From: Lithobates sylvaticus
Lineage: Eukaryota > Chordata > Amphibia > Anura > Ranidae
DNA: 64,000 nt
Direction: 5' to 3'
Assembly (NCBI GenBank): GCA_028564925.1
Contig: CM053033.1
Span: forward strand, 209,126,642 to 209,190,641
In this document: positions 21,919 to 33,629 of the stretch, in pieces
Position numbering within the stretch: position 1 is the first letter of the stretch
Layout of the letters: every line of letters starts with the position of its first letter
Made by a program: the position numbers and the translations under genes
Notes under the pieces: model-generated
The model's database searches: none
The model's input: the letters and a program-made list of their open reading frames with translations, nothing else
What the model was told of the DNA's origin: nothing

Positions 21919-21944
21919 CTGATTAGGAGAGGAGTTTGAATTTT

Positions 21945-22110
21945 GGATCAAAAGTTTTTCCGACCGAAAAATTGAGAACTGCTCTCAATCTTTTGCTGGC
22001 TGGAATTCCCCCAGCAAAAGTCAGATGGAACATACACACGGTCGCATTTTCCGACCAAAAGCTCTCATCAGACTTTTGCTGGCGGAATTTCCAATCGTGT
22101 GTACAGGGCA
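21945..22110. mobile_element. PIF/Harbinger-like MITE, right half
   Basis: The right end CGTGTGTACAGGGCA is followed by TTA. The inside has CCGACCAAAAGCTC and GGCGGAATTTCC as in other copies. The left end is missing next to the minisatellite. Confidence 0.65.
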
Positions 22111-22189
22111 TTACAGAGTTTTCACTTTTATCTTTCATCTTTAGGGCCTTATACCTAGTTAACCATTAAAATCATTCTACATTTCATTA

Positions 22190-22560
22190 TTTTATAGTAC
22201 AACGCATGCATCCAACTCCTGATGATTGGCGAAAGGCCATGAAATGCGTAGAGTATTTGCCAAGTCATGCTTGTTCCAACCAATTCCAATAATCATGTTC
22301 TTTGTTTGTACTAATCATGCAAATTTTGTATATATAATTATTGTTTAAATTGTATTCCTTTGCTGTCATGAATTTTACTGTTTGTCACAAATCATGTCCT
22401 AGAGATTAATTCTTGATTATTAAATGTATTATGATTATATCAACTTATTTTGATTTTTATGATTGTATTTCTACATCATAAATGTTTTATTATATTGCTT
22501 AATTATGCTCTCTTAATATCACTACCATGAACCGCCCCCAGGGGTCTGTGACACTCAGGT
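22190..22560 (+). mobile_element. Penelope-like element tail
   Basis: AT-rich noncoding DNA follows a good hammerhead fold at 22215-22254, as in the terminal regions of Penelope-like elements. No protein part is present. Confidence 0.5.
22215..22254 (+). ncRNA. Hammerhead ribozyme, near-canonical
   Basis: Stem I is ACTC/GAGT (22215-22218 and 22251-22254). The core CTGATGA (22219-22225) is intact. Stem II is TGGC/GCCA with a five-base loop. GAA (22241-22243) and stem III ATGCGT follow, with A at 22250 as the expected cleavage base. The first pair of stem II is T-T instead of G-C. This is the best candidate in the window for a self-cleaving RNA. Confidence 0.7.
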
Positions 22561-22564
22561 TCCT

Positions 22565-22944
22565 TTCATGCGATATACTCAGGGCTTTTTTTTAGCTGAA
22601 ACTTGGTGGAACTCAGTTCCACCACCTCTGGCTCAGGCCTTCTGCTCCCTGCTCACCACTATTACTTGTAAACATTGAAGTCCGGCTTCTGTGTTTACAA
22701 GGGACAGCTTGTCTCTCAATGGCTCCCACAGATTTGATCTCCTGGGTGGACAAGGAAGATGCAGGTGCAGAGCAGATCCCAACTCCTCCACTGGATCATC
22801 TCTCTACAAGTGCGAGAGAGGAGCCACCTACAGTGTGTGGGGAGGTACTAGAGCAAGTACGTTTTGTTATGTTATGTGGAAAATGGTGCCCTGAGGGGGG
22901 AAAGTGAGATGTGGAAGGAGGATGCAGTGGTAAGCAACTGCGGA
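22565..22944 (+). repeat. Interspersed repeat leading into 31-bp array
   Basis: The part at 22885-22960 is the reverse complement of 33537-33605, so it belongs with the tandem array that follows. The fragment CTCAGTTCCACCACCTCTGG near 22615 looks like an element border. It is noncoding. Confidence 0.5.
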
Positions 22945-23765
22945 AGAAGGCTAAACTCTGCACTCTGTGCGTAGTGCACCCCATGAACTCTGCACACTGT
23001 ATGCAGTGCACTCCTGAACTCTGCACTGTGTACATAGCACAATGCAAACTCAGAACGTAGCACACCTTGGAACTCTGCACTCTGTGTGTAGTGCACCTCT
23101 GAACATTGCACTGTGTGTAGTGCACCCCTGAACTCTGCACTCTGTATGTAGCGCACCCTGGAACTCTGCACTCTGTGTGTAGTGCACCTCTGAACTTTGC
23201 ACTGTGTGTAGAGCACCCCTGAACTCTGCACTCTGTGTGTAGTGCACCCCATGAACTCTGCACACTGTATGCAGCGCACTCCTGAACTCTGCACTGTGTA
23301 CATAGGACAACTGCAAACTCAGAACGTAGCACACCCTGGAATTCTGCACTCTGTGTGTGGTGCACCTCTGAACTTTGCACTGTGTGTAGTGCACGCCTGA
23401 ATTCTGCACTCTGTATGTAGCGCACCCTGGAACTCTGCACTCTGTGTGCAGTGCACCTCTGAACTTTGCACTGTGTGTAGTGCACCCCTCAACTCTGCAC
23501 TCTGTGTGTAGTGCACCCCATGAACCCTGCACACTGTATGCAGCGCACTCCTGAACTCTGCACTGTGTACATAGCACAACTGCAAACTCAGAACGTAGCA
23601 CACCCTGGAATTCTGCACTCTATGTGTAGTGCACCTCTGAACTTTGCACTGTGTGTAGTGCACCCCTGAACTCTGCACTCTGTATGTAGCGCACACTGGA
23701 ACTCTGAACTCTGTGTGTAACATCTCCCTCCCCCTGAACTCTGCACTCTGTACGTAATGCACTCC
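22945..23765 (+). repeat. 31-bp minisatellite with 269-bp super-period
   Basis: Units resemble GAACTCTGCACTCTGTGTGT plus AGTGCACCCCT. A marked variant block (CACTGTATGCAG, TACATAGCACAA, CAAACTCAGAACG) recurs at 22987, 23255 and 23524, a higher-order period of 268-269 bp. The long minus-strand frames here are by-products. Confidence 0.92.
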
Positions 23766-24950
23766 TGGTATTTAATGCCCCTTGAAGACCCTTGCACCGT
23801 GAAATTTCACTACACCCACTATTTGATGCGGTTTGGAGGGTTTGTGGGGGGAAGGTTGGTTTTTTGGGGGGGGGGGGGGTCGGGGTTGAGTTTCTGCACA
23901 TATTTTCTGAGAAGAAAAGCCCGGGATATACTTATATTATTATACACACCTACAGGCCTCATTTAAAGTCCCAATCCTACCCCCCCCCCCCCTCTTTGGT
24001 TTTTATATATGTACTTATTTTATATAATACAGATCACCTTTCCAGTTTTTGCCTTATGGTTGCCTCGCCTAGAGCCTCCCCTGTTTGCTGTACAGTTTAC
24101 TCTGTCAGTCAATAAAAGCTCTAAATACCGCACTGATAAGGGCAATCCAACATCATTCCTCAGGATGATGTCAATCTGTTTTCACTAGAATTTCTTGCAC
24201 TTGTCAGCCATGTAGAATCCTGTTTAAGATATGTTCTATCCTTTTCCCCTGTGGAGGCAGAGGAGGTAGAACACACTACAACATAATCTTCCGCTTTGTC
24301 TGCTGGGGTCCCGGTCTGCCTCTGTGTACATAGCGGCGTAATGCAACAATTTGTGTCCTGATGTCTGTAACAGGGTTTACATAACATCTGTCCAGAAAGA
24401 GCCCAGCTGCCTAATATCTCCAACTGCTCGCTCATATAAAACAGATCTGATATTCTCCTCCGCTCCACACTGGCCTCTCACAGTCCTCTATAAGTTATGC
24501 TGTCAAATTGACAGGTCATTTGGCATATATTTCACTAATGCATGAATGAGCGATGTGAGGAAAAGGCTATGATCGACATTTTGAAGAATAAAGCCTTAAA
24601 TCTGTTTCCGGATTTTGGTGCTTTGACATATGGTTACATTTGATGGTCTGCAAAAAATTGCAGACATACTGCATTTTGTAGCCACCACTCTACATGTATG
24701 GTGTGAACAGGGTTCTTGCTTTGAGTCTGCATTGATCAATGCAAATCAATGAGGCTCAACACACCTGATGTAAATGAGCTCTTAAAGCAGAATTCCAGAG
24801 ATTGGCATTTTTTTTACATAGTTACATCAATCCAGCTTGGACTAGCTTCCAAGTCCTGTGCCAAGCAGCTGCCCTGCTGTATTCTTAACACAGGAGGTTG
24901 GCTGCTCAGCAATGACCAATCAGAGAACTCTTTGCATTTTCTCAAGGAAT
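23766..24950. other. Noncoding, G and C runs
   Basis: It contains a G run at 23866-23878 and a C run at 23980-23991. No exon, RNA gene or element was identified. Confidence 0.4.
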
Positions 24951-24983
24951 GCAAAGCATTCTCTGATTGGACAGGGTTTAGAC

Positions 24984-25360
24984 ATAGCTCACAACTGTCC
25001 CTGATTTCGAGGGACTGTCCCTGATTTGGAGCAATGTCCCTCTGTCCCATAATTCCTCCTCATTTGTCCCTCATTTTGGTCTGATCTATATAGTTGTCTA
25101 TAAAATGCACTTTTTATCTAAAAAAGTGTTTTCCAGAGCTAAACCTTTCATCTGATTTCTAAATTGCTGCATTTGTAACTTCCAAAGGCCAATATAAAGG
25201 AATAGTAGTGGTAAAAAAAAGCACTTGTGGGTTTAACCAATCTTGTTTTTTGTACAATTCTCCTTTAAGGGGGTGTGGCAAGGGGTGTGTCATATGCCTG
25301 CATACTTTTGCTGATAGGTGTCCCTCATTCCCATCTCAAAAAGTTGGGAGGTACTGGTTT
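24984..25360. mobile_element. hAT-like MITE (TGTCCCTGATT type)
   Basis: The left part has ACAACTGTCCCTGATTT with a repeated TGTCCCT word. The right end has AAAAAGTTGGGAGGTACT, partly inverted to the left. It is noncoding and recognised from frog DNA by memory. Its boundaries are approximate. Confidence 0.5.
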
Positions 25361-25626
25361 AGAGTGTGACATTACTTCCCACTTGCATCCATTGAGAAAA
25401 TGCAAAGTATTCTGTGAATGGTGCCCGTGACCATTGGACAATTTTCTGTGTTCAGAATGCAGCAGAGCAGCTGTTTGGCACGGGACCCAAATACTAGTCG
25501 AGATCGCTGAAGTAGAGTGGTCTACTACAGTGTTTTCCAGCTTCTAGAGGAATCCCACAGGTACCATATATGCATGGTCCAAGCTTGACCAATGTAACTT
25601 TGTATAAAATATTCTGGAATTCTTTT
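25361..25626. other. Noncoding flank, partner of 24900-24983
   Basis: GAGAAAATGCAAAGTATTCT here is partly inverted to CTTTGCATTTTCTC near 24933, suggesting an older palindromic element split by the MITE at 24984-25360. Confidence 0.4.
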
Positions 25627-25630
25627 TTAA

Positions 25631-26758
25631 CTGCTTGCCGATCACCCACCGCAGATGTACTGCGCAAAACGCTGTACCGGTCCGGCGGTTTGTGCACTAG
25701 CATCCGTGGGCATGTGCACGCTTTGATTGGCCAGTGGAGGAGCCAATCAGCAGATCCGGTGGACTCGATGTCTGCTGGCCGCCCGCGATTGTTTCCAACA
25801 GAGACAGAAATGGGATCTGCCAAAGTAAACAAGGCAGATCTCTGTTCTGTCAGGGGATGACACTGAGATCTGTCTTCCTGCTAAGTAAGAAGACTGATCT
25901 GTGTGTTTTCATGGGTCACACAGTCCCCCATACAGTTAGAAAACACAAACAGGGAACACATTTAATCCCTTGATCGCCCCTAATGTTAACACCTTCCCTG
26001 CCAGTATCATTAGTACAAAAACAGTGCATCTTTTTAGCACTGGTCACTGTAATAATGTGACTGGTTCCCAAAAAAGTGTAATACATGTCAGTTAGGTGTC
26101 CGATTTGTCCACCGCAATGTCACACTAAAAATCACTGATCACCGCCATTACTAGTAACAAAAAATAAATAAAAATACCATAAATCTATTCCCTATTTTAT
26201 AGATGCTATAACTTTTGCGCAAACCAATTCATATACGCTTATTGGGATTTTTTTATACCAAAAATATGTAGAAGAATACATATTGGCCTAAACTGATGAA
26301 TAAATTAGTTTTTTTCTATATTTTTTTTTTTTTTGGATATATATTATAGCAGAAAGTAAAAATGTTTGTTTTTTCAAAACTGGTGGTCTTTTTTTGTTTA
26401 TAGCGCAAAAAAATAAAACCGCAGAGGTGATCAAATACCACCAAAAGAAAGCTCTATTTGTGGGAAAAAAAGGATTTTTGGGTACCGTAGTTTTTATATC
26501 ATGGGCGCACGCAATTTTAAGACTTGGTATGTTTAGTATTTATTTACTCGATGCAACCTCATCTTTTATATTTTATCAAAGAAATTGGTATTATAATGTG
26601 TGAGTGTTTGCACTAAAATTTATTTTATTATATATTATCCTGAAAATTTGCATTTAATAAACAGTTGTGCAAATATCATGTAACATACACCTTTTCAACT
26701 ATCATCTTTTTATTCTACAGGGCCTCTACTTTCAGAAAATATATAATGTTCTGGGGGT
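25631..26758. mobile_element. Family W element, long form, split
   Basis: It starts CTGCTTGCCGATCACCC after TTAA (25627-25630) and includes CACCAAAAGAAAGCTCTATT. Similarity to the remembered long form continues to ATGTTCTGGGGGTTT at 26760, where a second W copy has inserted. The continuation TAAGTAATTTTC is found at 27757. Confidence 0.65.
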
Positions 26759-26762
26759 TTAA

Positions 26763-27754
26763 CCACTTGCCGACCGGCGCACGCAGATATACGTCGACAG
26801 AATGGCACGTACAGGCAGGAGGGCGTATATATACGTCCCTTCTTTAGCCTGTCCGTGCCATCGGGAGCGCGCCGGGAGTGGCGCGCTCCCGCGCCGGTCG
26901 GGACCCCCGTGAGTCCGATCGCGGTCCCCGCGGACTCGATCGCCGCGGGGACCCCCGCGATCGTCTCACGGGGCGGCTGAACGGGGAGATGCCGAGATAA
27001 ACAGCATCTCCCCGTTCTGCCTAGCAACTAGTGACGCCGATCTCTGCTCCCTGTGATTGGAGCAGAGATCAGCATTCACTAGCTGACAGCCACGCCCCCC
27101 CACAGTAAAAAACACACCCCTAGGCATACTTAACCATTACACTGCCCCCTTGTGGTTAATCCCTTCACTGCCAGTGTCATTTATACAGAAATCAATGCAT
27201 TTAAATGCATTAATTGCTGTAAAAATGACAATGGTCCCAAAAATGTGTCAAAAATGTCCGATGTGTCCGCCATAATGTCGCATTCACAAAAAAAATCGAC
27301 GATCTCCGCCATTAATAATAAAAAAAAAAATTATTAATAAAAATGCTATAAAACTATCCCCTATCTTGTAAACGCTATAACTTCTGCGCAAACCGATCAA
27401 TAATCGCTTATTGCGATTTTTTTTACCAAAAATATGTAGAAGAATACGTATCGGCCTAAACTGAGGAAAAAAAATGTTTTTTTATATATTTTTTGGGGAT
27501 ATTTATTATAGCAAAAAATAATGCATTTTTTTCAAAATTGTTGCTCTATTTTTGTTTATAGCGCAAAAAATAAAAACCGCAGGGGCGATCAAATACCACC
27601 AAAAGAAAGCTCTATTTGTGGGAAAAAAAAGGACGTCAATTTTGTTTGGGAGCCACGTCGCACGACCGCGCAATTGTCAGTTAAAGCGACGCAGTGCCGA
27701 ATCGCAAAAAGGGGCCTGGTCCTTTGGCTGCAAATTGGTCCGGTCTGAAAGTGG
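26763..27754. mobile_element. Family W element, full-length, nested
   Basis: Starts CCACTTGCCGACCGGCGC after TTAA (26759-26762) and ends GTCTGAAAGTGG before TTAA (27755-27758). It sits inside another W element whose sequence resumes directly after it. At about 1 kb it looks complete and relatively young. It has a GC-rich left third and the CACCAAAAGAAAGC motif. No transposase. Confidence 0.8.
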
Positions 27755-27759
27755 TTAAG

Positions 27760-28600
27760 TAATTTTCTTGGCAAATTTACATGTGTGCAAAAAAATTTAA
27801 ACATTATCTAATTCATTAATATTTATATATACATTTTTTTATGTATGGTCAAAGTCCGCTAGTCTTACTTTCTTAGTAGGTATTGGGCATGGACTTTTGG
27901 GGATGGACAGTAAGAGACTTATTGCAGGAACTGTAGTACATTAGACTTACAGCTCTCTGCTGATCCCATAGGCAGGAGTGAGTTTGCTGCCTTCATTGTC
28001 AGAGCTTGTGCACATATGCATCGCCACAATGGGCAGAAGCACAGTAGAGTGTCGATAACGCAAAGACAATTTCAGAAAGCATTGCCAGCCCTTCAACAGA
28101 GGTCTGATGCACAACTCAAAACTGGCAGGTTCAACAGGTAATTGCAAAGAGAAATGACAGGAGGTGAAACATGGCCATGGCCTTAACGTTCGTAATGTAC
28201 TACTCTATAGAAACATAGACATCTTATAGATAGTAAGAGGGTCAGCCACCCAAAACAAATCTTTTGATTTGGTAAATGCTTCAGAGTTCATTCACTTGAG
28301 AGTTTCTTTTATCTCTATAATGAGATACGTATCTGCCCTTGAATTCCTGGGTCTGTACACCCACTGGAGCCATTATAGAGTCTCCCATTTATTTTATATT
28401 ATAAGGAATGCAACAGGAGGAGATAGCTCCCTCCCGGGATTCGTCACAAATCCATGGTAGCAGAAAATCTGAACTTCATCCCTTGTCTGCAGCAATATTG
28501 GGTAAGCTCTGTAGGAGCAAGTTGAAGGTTTATGATCAAGAACTATGTGCCTCTATCAAAGAAGCCTATAAGTTAGGCAAATATGAGGCAACTTGTTAGC
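27760..28600. other. Noncoding, nothing firm
   Basis: Short frames with no domain. A TGGTAGCAG word at 28456 resembles a tRNA-primer site but no supporting ends were found. Confidence 0.35.
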
Positions 28601-28609
28601 ATCCACAGA

Positions 28610-30225
28610 CCCCCCCCATTACCCTTTGTTGGATATCTGCCTTTAGAGACTGATTCGACTGAAACTGTAAATAATATGTAGCCATGCTTTGCTAAAATAG
28701 GCATTACAGTTAGGCTGGTTACCAATGAGTTTGGCTCCCTCTAGTGTCCTTTGTATGCTATTAAGACTTTGTTTAGTTTCTGTGAAGCAGAGCTACAAAG
28801 CATTGTGGGAGATGCAGTTTAATGAGGAAGAGACTCGTGTTAACTTAGATTGGGAACTACTAAACCCACAGTGCCAAGTCACAAACCCACAAGGCTAAGT
28901 TACTGCACTGCATGCTGGGAGCAGCGATAAAAGGAACAGCGCGGCCATTTTTCGGCCTCTTGGGACGCCATTCAATACCTGCCTGCAGTGAGGTCTGTGT
29001 GGGTGACCGGGAGACTGCGGCCTGTGAGGCGCGGAGCAGAATTGATCGGCCTCTGAGGTGTTCCAGAGCACAGCCAGCTGGACCAGCGTGCGGATGGACC
29101 AGAGGACTCAAGATATTTGGAGGTCTCCAGCATTACAGTCATCAGCCATCAGACGGTGCGGTGTGACAGCGCCAGTTTCGGATCGGACTGAGATATCAGG
29201 AAAGGATCCTTACAGACATCTGGGCCTGTTGTGGTAAGCGGGCACTTGCCCAGATCAATATAGCATACTGTAGCTGTGTGATATGGTTACAGACGGCTGG
29301 TGAGGCTTGTAGTATCTCACTTATTCATAGGCTGCCTACAGTAAAACTTCAGGGTTTGCCTTTCCTGGGCTATAAAGTTAATGCTGAACTGTACCCGCTG
29401 CTAAAGAGAAAGTATTACAGGTGCCTTACACGTGCAAGTACACGATTATTAGCACATCATCTATTCTACAACTTGCTCTCTACTTGTTTCACTGTTTGGA
29501 TTTACAAATACTGCAGTCTAAATAACAAGCTAGCTGAAGATCCCAAGAAGACAAGGGACTTTTCTTTATCATCTTCTACAAAGCATTACAGTTCGCTTTG
29601 CATTTGGAATATTGCATTACAACGTAGGGGGAGCCCTTGAGTACAGGATATATATATATATATATATGTATATTGTATTGTACTGTTGCATGTTCATAAT
29701 ATTACACTGCAGTTTTGGTGTGTGTGTGTGCTTTGGGGTTGCAGCGGGAAGGCGCTCAATATAAGTGTTGGAGTATATTGGGCGTTTATCCCATTGTGCC
29801 CCTGTTCGCATACATTCATTACAGTAACTATTTGATCAACAACTCTCCAGTTTATGTTTAATGTTATCCATTGTCACTTATTGGTTACACTGAATTGCAC
29901 TTTCTTTTGTGTTTAACATCTATTACAGTAAATCACTTAATTGGTTCAGTAGCTCTGTGTGTGGTTTTCATTGATAACATCACATTACACCATGGAACCC
30001 GAGGTACCAGAGGTAAGACGGGATCTGCAGAGTCGGGATAGCCAGTGGGGTATAGAGTCAATCAGCAGCCCTTATGGGGGTACCCCTACAAATATAATTG
30101 CCTCGTATGGTTTTCTCAGGGGATACCTTGATCTGTGTACCCCTCAAGAGACCTGCAGGAAAATCTTTCAACATTGCTCTAGTGACCCGATTATAGTATC
30201 CCTACAGGCAGTATCCCTGAGGCTC
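28610..30225 (+). other. Unclassified retroelement-like stretch (fossil)
   Basis: The stretch has a GC-rich 5' part, then AT-rich DNA with a TA run near 29650, then a start-codon-led frame at 29992 (MEPEVPEVRRDLQSRDSQWG) with no recognised domain. It could be the 5' part of an LTR-type retroelement or a host transcript. No pair of terminal repeats was found. If it is an element, it is broken and incomplete. Confidence 0.25.
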
Positions 30226-31223
30226 TAACTATCTAACAGTTTTCAAAGAAAGGAGAATCTCTGTTGATTATTTCAGAAAAGAATGCTTCCAATTAAGATG
30301 GATGGAAGAATGTAGAGAACATGACATCAAATTGGTAAAAATTGATAGGTGCTGAGCAGAGAACTGGAAAAGGAGGCGGGAGAAAGAAATGCTGCATTTT
30401 TCTGAAGAGCATACTGAATTTAAAGCTCTATTCTGGGCAGTTAAAATTCCCTTTTCACTCCCCCCCTCGCCCCACCCCACCCTAGCTAACGTCTAATTTT
30501 TATCTAAAAAGGTAATAAACTCAAAGCCCCAAATCCTTTTCAAGAACAGGTTCATGCCACAGGCCAGGTCCATTTTTTTCCTTTTTCTGGTCTTCAGTGT
30601 GGGAGGGTCCTCCCTAAAGTGGCCATGTCGCTTACTGGTGACATGGACGCTGCCCATTGGCTGTTGAAAGTGTCCATCACAGGCATCCCTTAACAGCCCA
30701 TTCACACTAGACACTACATTATTACATAGGTGTTAACACAATACATTACTACACATTAGGCGAGCTGCATTAAGGTAACCCATTAATTCTGAATTGGCTG
30801 GTGGCACACTTTAAAGGAGGAGTAAAGTAGGACTTGCGGCTTTTTTTTCAAATGAAATGCACAGATACAGTAGTTCACATTTGCATAATGTGTCAATGTG
30901 CACTAGCAAGGCTCTTTGGCCTGCCAAATGAATGGCACCACAAAGCACTAGACTGCCAAACATGTGTTGACAGGTATTGCGGTACAGTACAACAAGCATT
31001 TTACTGCATGTCATCACCAATGGGAATGGGTCTTTACTGAACAAAGGGGTGTTGTTGTGATGTCACAAAGAGGCCACAAAGACAATTTGGGTAAACAATT
31101 TAGAGTAGTGGCAAAGCTATCAGGCACCGGTACCATCGGATTAGGTGCGACAGAGTAATATGTGACAGTGGATATAGGTAAATAATTGGGGAAGCATATT
31201 AAATTTAAAATTAACCATAGATA
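30226..31223. other. Noncoding DNA
   Basis: No exon was recognised. A TTCACACTAGACAC segment near 30703 may be one end of a diverged MITE. Confidence 0.4.
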
Positions 31224-31299
31224 CACTTAATTCGCAAAAGTATTGGGACACCTGCCTTTATACGCACATGAACTTTAATGGCATCCCAGTCTTAGTCCA

Positions 31300-31570
31300 T
31301 AGGGTTCCATATTAAGTTGGACCATCCTTTCAGCTATAACAGCTTCAACTCTTCTGGGAAGGCTGTCCACAAGGTTTAGGAGTGAGTCTATGGGAATGTT
31401 TGACCATTTTTCCAGAAGCGCATTTGTGAGATCAGTCACCGATGTAGGATGAGAAGACCTGGCTCGCAGACTCCACTCTAATTCATCCCAAAGGTGTTCT
31501 ATTGGGTTGTGCAGGCCAGTCAAGTTCTTCCACCCAAACTCGCTCATCCATGTCTTTATGGACCTTGCTT
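31300..31570 (-). pseudogene. Tc1 transposase C-terminus, left arm
   Basis: The frame reads NLTGLHNPIEHLWDELEWSL, RARSSHPTSVTDLTNALLEK, and then WSNIPIDSLLNLVDSLPRRV. NPIEHLWDEL contains the third acidic residue of the Tc1 triad, which is kept. A short deletion removes the usual PDLNPIE approach (LHNPIE here). The two upstream aspartate regions are absent. Confidence 0.8.
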
Positions 31571-31659
31571 GCTTGCTTATGGAAATCATTTGGTGAGGGG
31601 GGACAATTTTATGCTCCCAACTTTGACTGCGCACCAGTGCACAAAGCGAGGTCCATAAA

Positions 31660-31910
31660 GACATGGATGAACGAGTTTGGGGTGGAGGAACTTGACTGGC
31701 CTGCACAACCCAATAGGACACCTTAGGGATGAATTAGAGTGGAGTCTGCGAGCCAGGTCTTCTCATCCTACATCGGTGACTGATCTCACAAATGCGCTTC
31801 TGGAAAAATGGTCAAACATTCCCATAGACTCACTCCTAAACCTTGTGGACAGCCTTCCCAGAAGAGTTGAATCTGTTATATCTGCAAAGGGTGTGCCAAC
31901 TGAATATTGA
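31660..31910 (+). pseudogene. Tc1 transposase C-terminus, right arm
   Basis: It reads GWRNLTGLHNPIGHLRDELE, the same protein part as the left arm but on the other strand. The third acidic residue is glycine here (NPIGHLRDEL). Differences between arms suggest they diverged after the palindrome formed. Confidence 0.8.
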
Positions 31911-31924
31911 ACCCTACAGACTTA

Positions 31925-32352
31925 TGCCCTGTAAACACGATAGGATTTTCCGACAACAAAATCCATGGGATTTTTTCAGACGGATGTTGGCTCAAACTTG
32001 TTTTGCATACACACGGTCACACAAAGTTGGTCGGAAATTCCGAACGTCAAGAACGCAGTGACATACAACACGTATGACGAGCCGAGAAAAATTAAGTTCA
32101 ATAGCCAGTGCTGCTCTTCTACTTGATTCCGAGCATGCGTGGCACTTTGTGCATCGGAATTGTGTACACACGATCGGAATTTCCGACAAAGGATTTTGTT
32201 GTCGGGAAAATTTGAGAACCAGATCTCAAATTTTGTGTGACGGAAATTCCTATGGAAAAATGTGTGATGGAGCCTACACACAGTCAGAATTTCCGACAAC
32301 AAGGTCCCATCACACATTTTCCATCGGAAAGTCCTATCGTGTGTACAGGGCA
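31925..32352. mobile_element. PIF/Harbinger-like MITE in Tc1 arm
   Basis: Ends TGCCCTGTAAACACGA and TCGTGTGTACAGGGCA are inverted. TTA precedes and TAA follows. The surrounding Tc1 sequence joins as GACTAAGACTGGG if one TAA is kept, so the insertion site and a 3-bp duplication are clear. Confidence 0.85.
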
Positions 32353-32626
32353 TAAGACTGGGATGCCAATAAAATTCACGTGCATGTAAAGGCAGCTGTC
32401 CCAATACTTTTGGTAATGTAGGGTAGGGGCAGGAATGGAAATAGGGCTTTTTGCCTGGAGATTGGCTTTAGTAAAACTATTGAAATCTGATACGTGAGTT
32501 TGGGTGAATTGTCACATAAATCAAAAGTTAAATAAATAGGAAGACACATTTTAGGAAGGAAACTAAGATGTCTATATTTTATAAAGAAGCCAAGAAAAAT
32601 TGGAAAATTAGATGAAGTAGAAGTAA

Positions 32627-33052
32627 TGCCGCGTACACACGAAGGGACTATCCCGCGGGATTATCCGCTGGACCGAAGTCGAGCGGATAATCCCCTCGTG
32701 TGTGGGCGCCGGCGGACTTTTTTTGCCCAAAGTACGGCGGACTAAAGTTTTAAGTTTTGTTTTAAAATTATCCGCTGGACTTGGCAGTCCGGCGGACAAT
32801 CCGGCCGTGTGTAGTATGGTCCGGCGGACCAAAAAGGACGCATGCTCAGTAGCAAGTATTTTTCTAGGATTTTTCGTTTTCTAGTCCCGTCGTACGTGCT
32901 GTACGTCATCGCGTGAACCGTCGGACTTTTTGCGTGATCGTGTGTGGTCAAGTCCGTTCGCTTTTTAGTCCAGCGGACCCAGCTGGAAAGTCCAGCGGAT
33001 TGTCCGCTGGACATAGGTCCGCCGGCAAAAGTCTGTACGTGTGTACACGGCA
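32627..33052. mobile_element. PIF/Harbinger-like MITE, clean copy
   Basis: Ends TGCCGCGTACACACGA and CGTGTGTACACGGCA, with TAA on both sides (32624-32626 and 33053-33055). It has 426 bp with repeated GGCGGAC and TCCGCTGGAC words. No frame. Confidence 0.85.
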
Positions 33053-33311
33053 TAAGAGGAATAGACAAGGCAAAGGGCATAATGTGACATACTACCAGAA
33101 GAAACTGGAGCAAAGCAAGGGCAAAAAAGAAACCAAGTTTAGGTAATTCTACCGCTGAGTCCCAAAATGTCATTAATTTGAAAGATTTATAGTGAAATAA
33201 ACATATTTCCTTTCTCTATATGAGTCTTTCATTTCCCACCGCAGGAAATATAAGTTAATCTATAGAAAGGCGTATATTTCCTCGAGTAAAAATGTCTTCT
33301 CTTCTCAAACC

Positions 33312-33620
33312 CAGGGATAGTTTGTGCAGTACGTACAGAGTGCAGAGTTCGGGGGGGGGGGGGGTTTACACACAAAGTGCAGAGTTTGGGGGGGGGCTTA
33401 CACACAGAGTGAAGGGTTCAGGGGTACACTACATGTAGAGTTTGGGGGTGTGCATACAGAGTGCAGTGTTCAGGGGTGCGCTATGCACAGAGCGCAGTGT
33501 TCAGGGGTGCACTATACACAGAGCGCAGTGTTCAGCCTTATTACACAGCTGCTTACCTCTGCATCCTTATCTCACTTTCACCCCTCTGCAACTCTGACCT
33601 CTGAATGCAACCCCTCCACT
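33312..33620 (-). repeat. Inverted partial copy of 31-bp minisatellite
   Basis: Units such as GAGTGCAGTGTTCAGGGGTG are the reverse complement of the array at 22945-23765. The flank at 33537-33605 matches 22885-22960 inverted. This shows the minisatellite is part of a dispersed element. A G run lies at 33351-33364. Confidence 0.8.
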
Positions 33621-33629
33621 GCCCCCATC

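Larger units (their letters stand above)
31224..32418. mobile_element. Head-to-head palindromic Tc1 element
   Basis: The left end follows TA (31222-31223) and has GCAAAAGTATTGGGACACC; the right end has CCAATACTTTTGG before TA (32419-32420). The left arm (to about 31570) encodes a Tc1 transposase C-terminus on the minus strand. The right arm from about 31640 is its reverse complement and encodes the same part on the plus strand. A TWA-flanked MITE (31925-32352) lies in the right arm. Confidence 0.85.

Noticed and set aside
22796-23901. Minus-strand frames with repeated HTECRVQGC-type peptides, like a cysteine-rich protein
   Set aside because: They follow the 31-bp minisatellite and appear in several frames at once.
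28440-28475. tRNA-primer-like TGGTAGCAG word as an LTR element primer site
   Set aside because: The match is short and no terminal repeat pair or protein region supports it.
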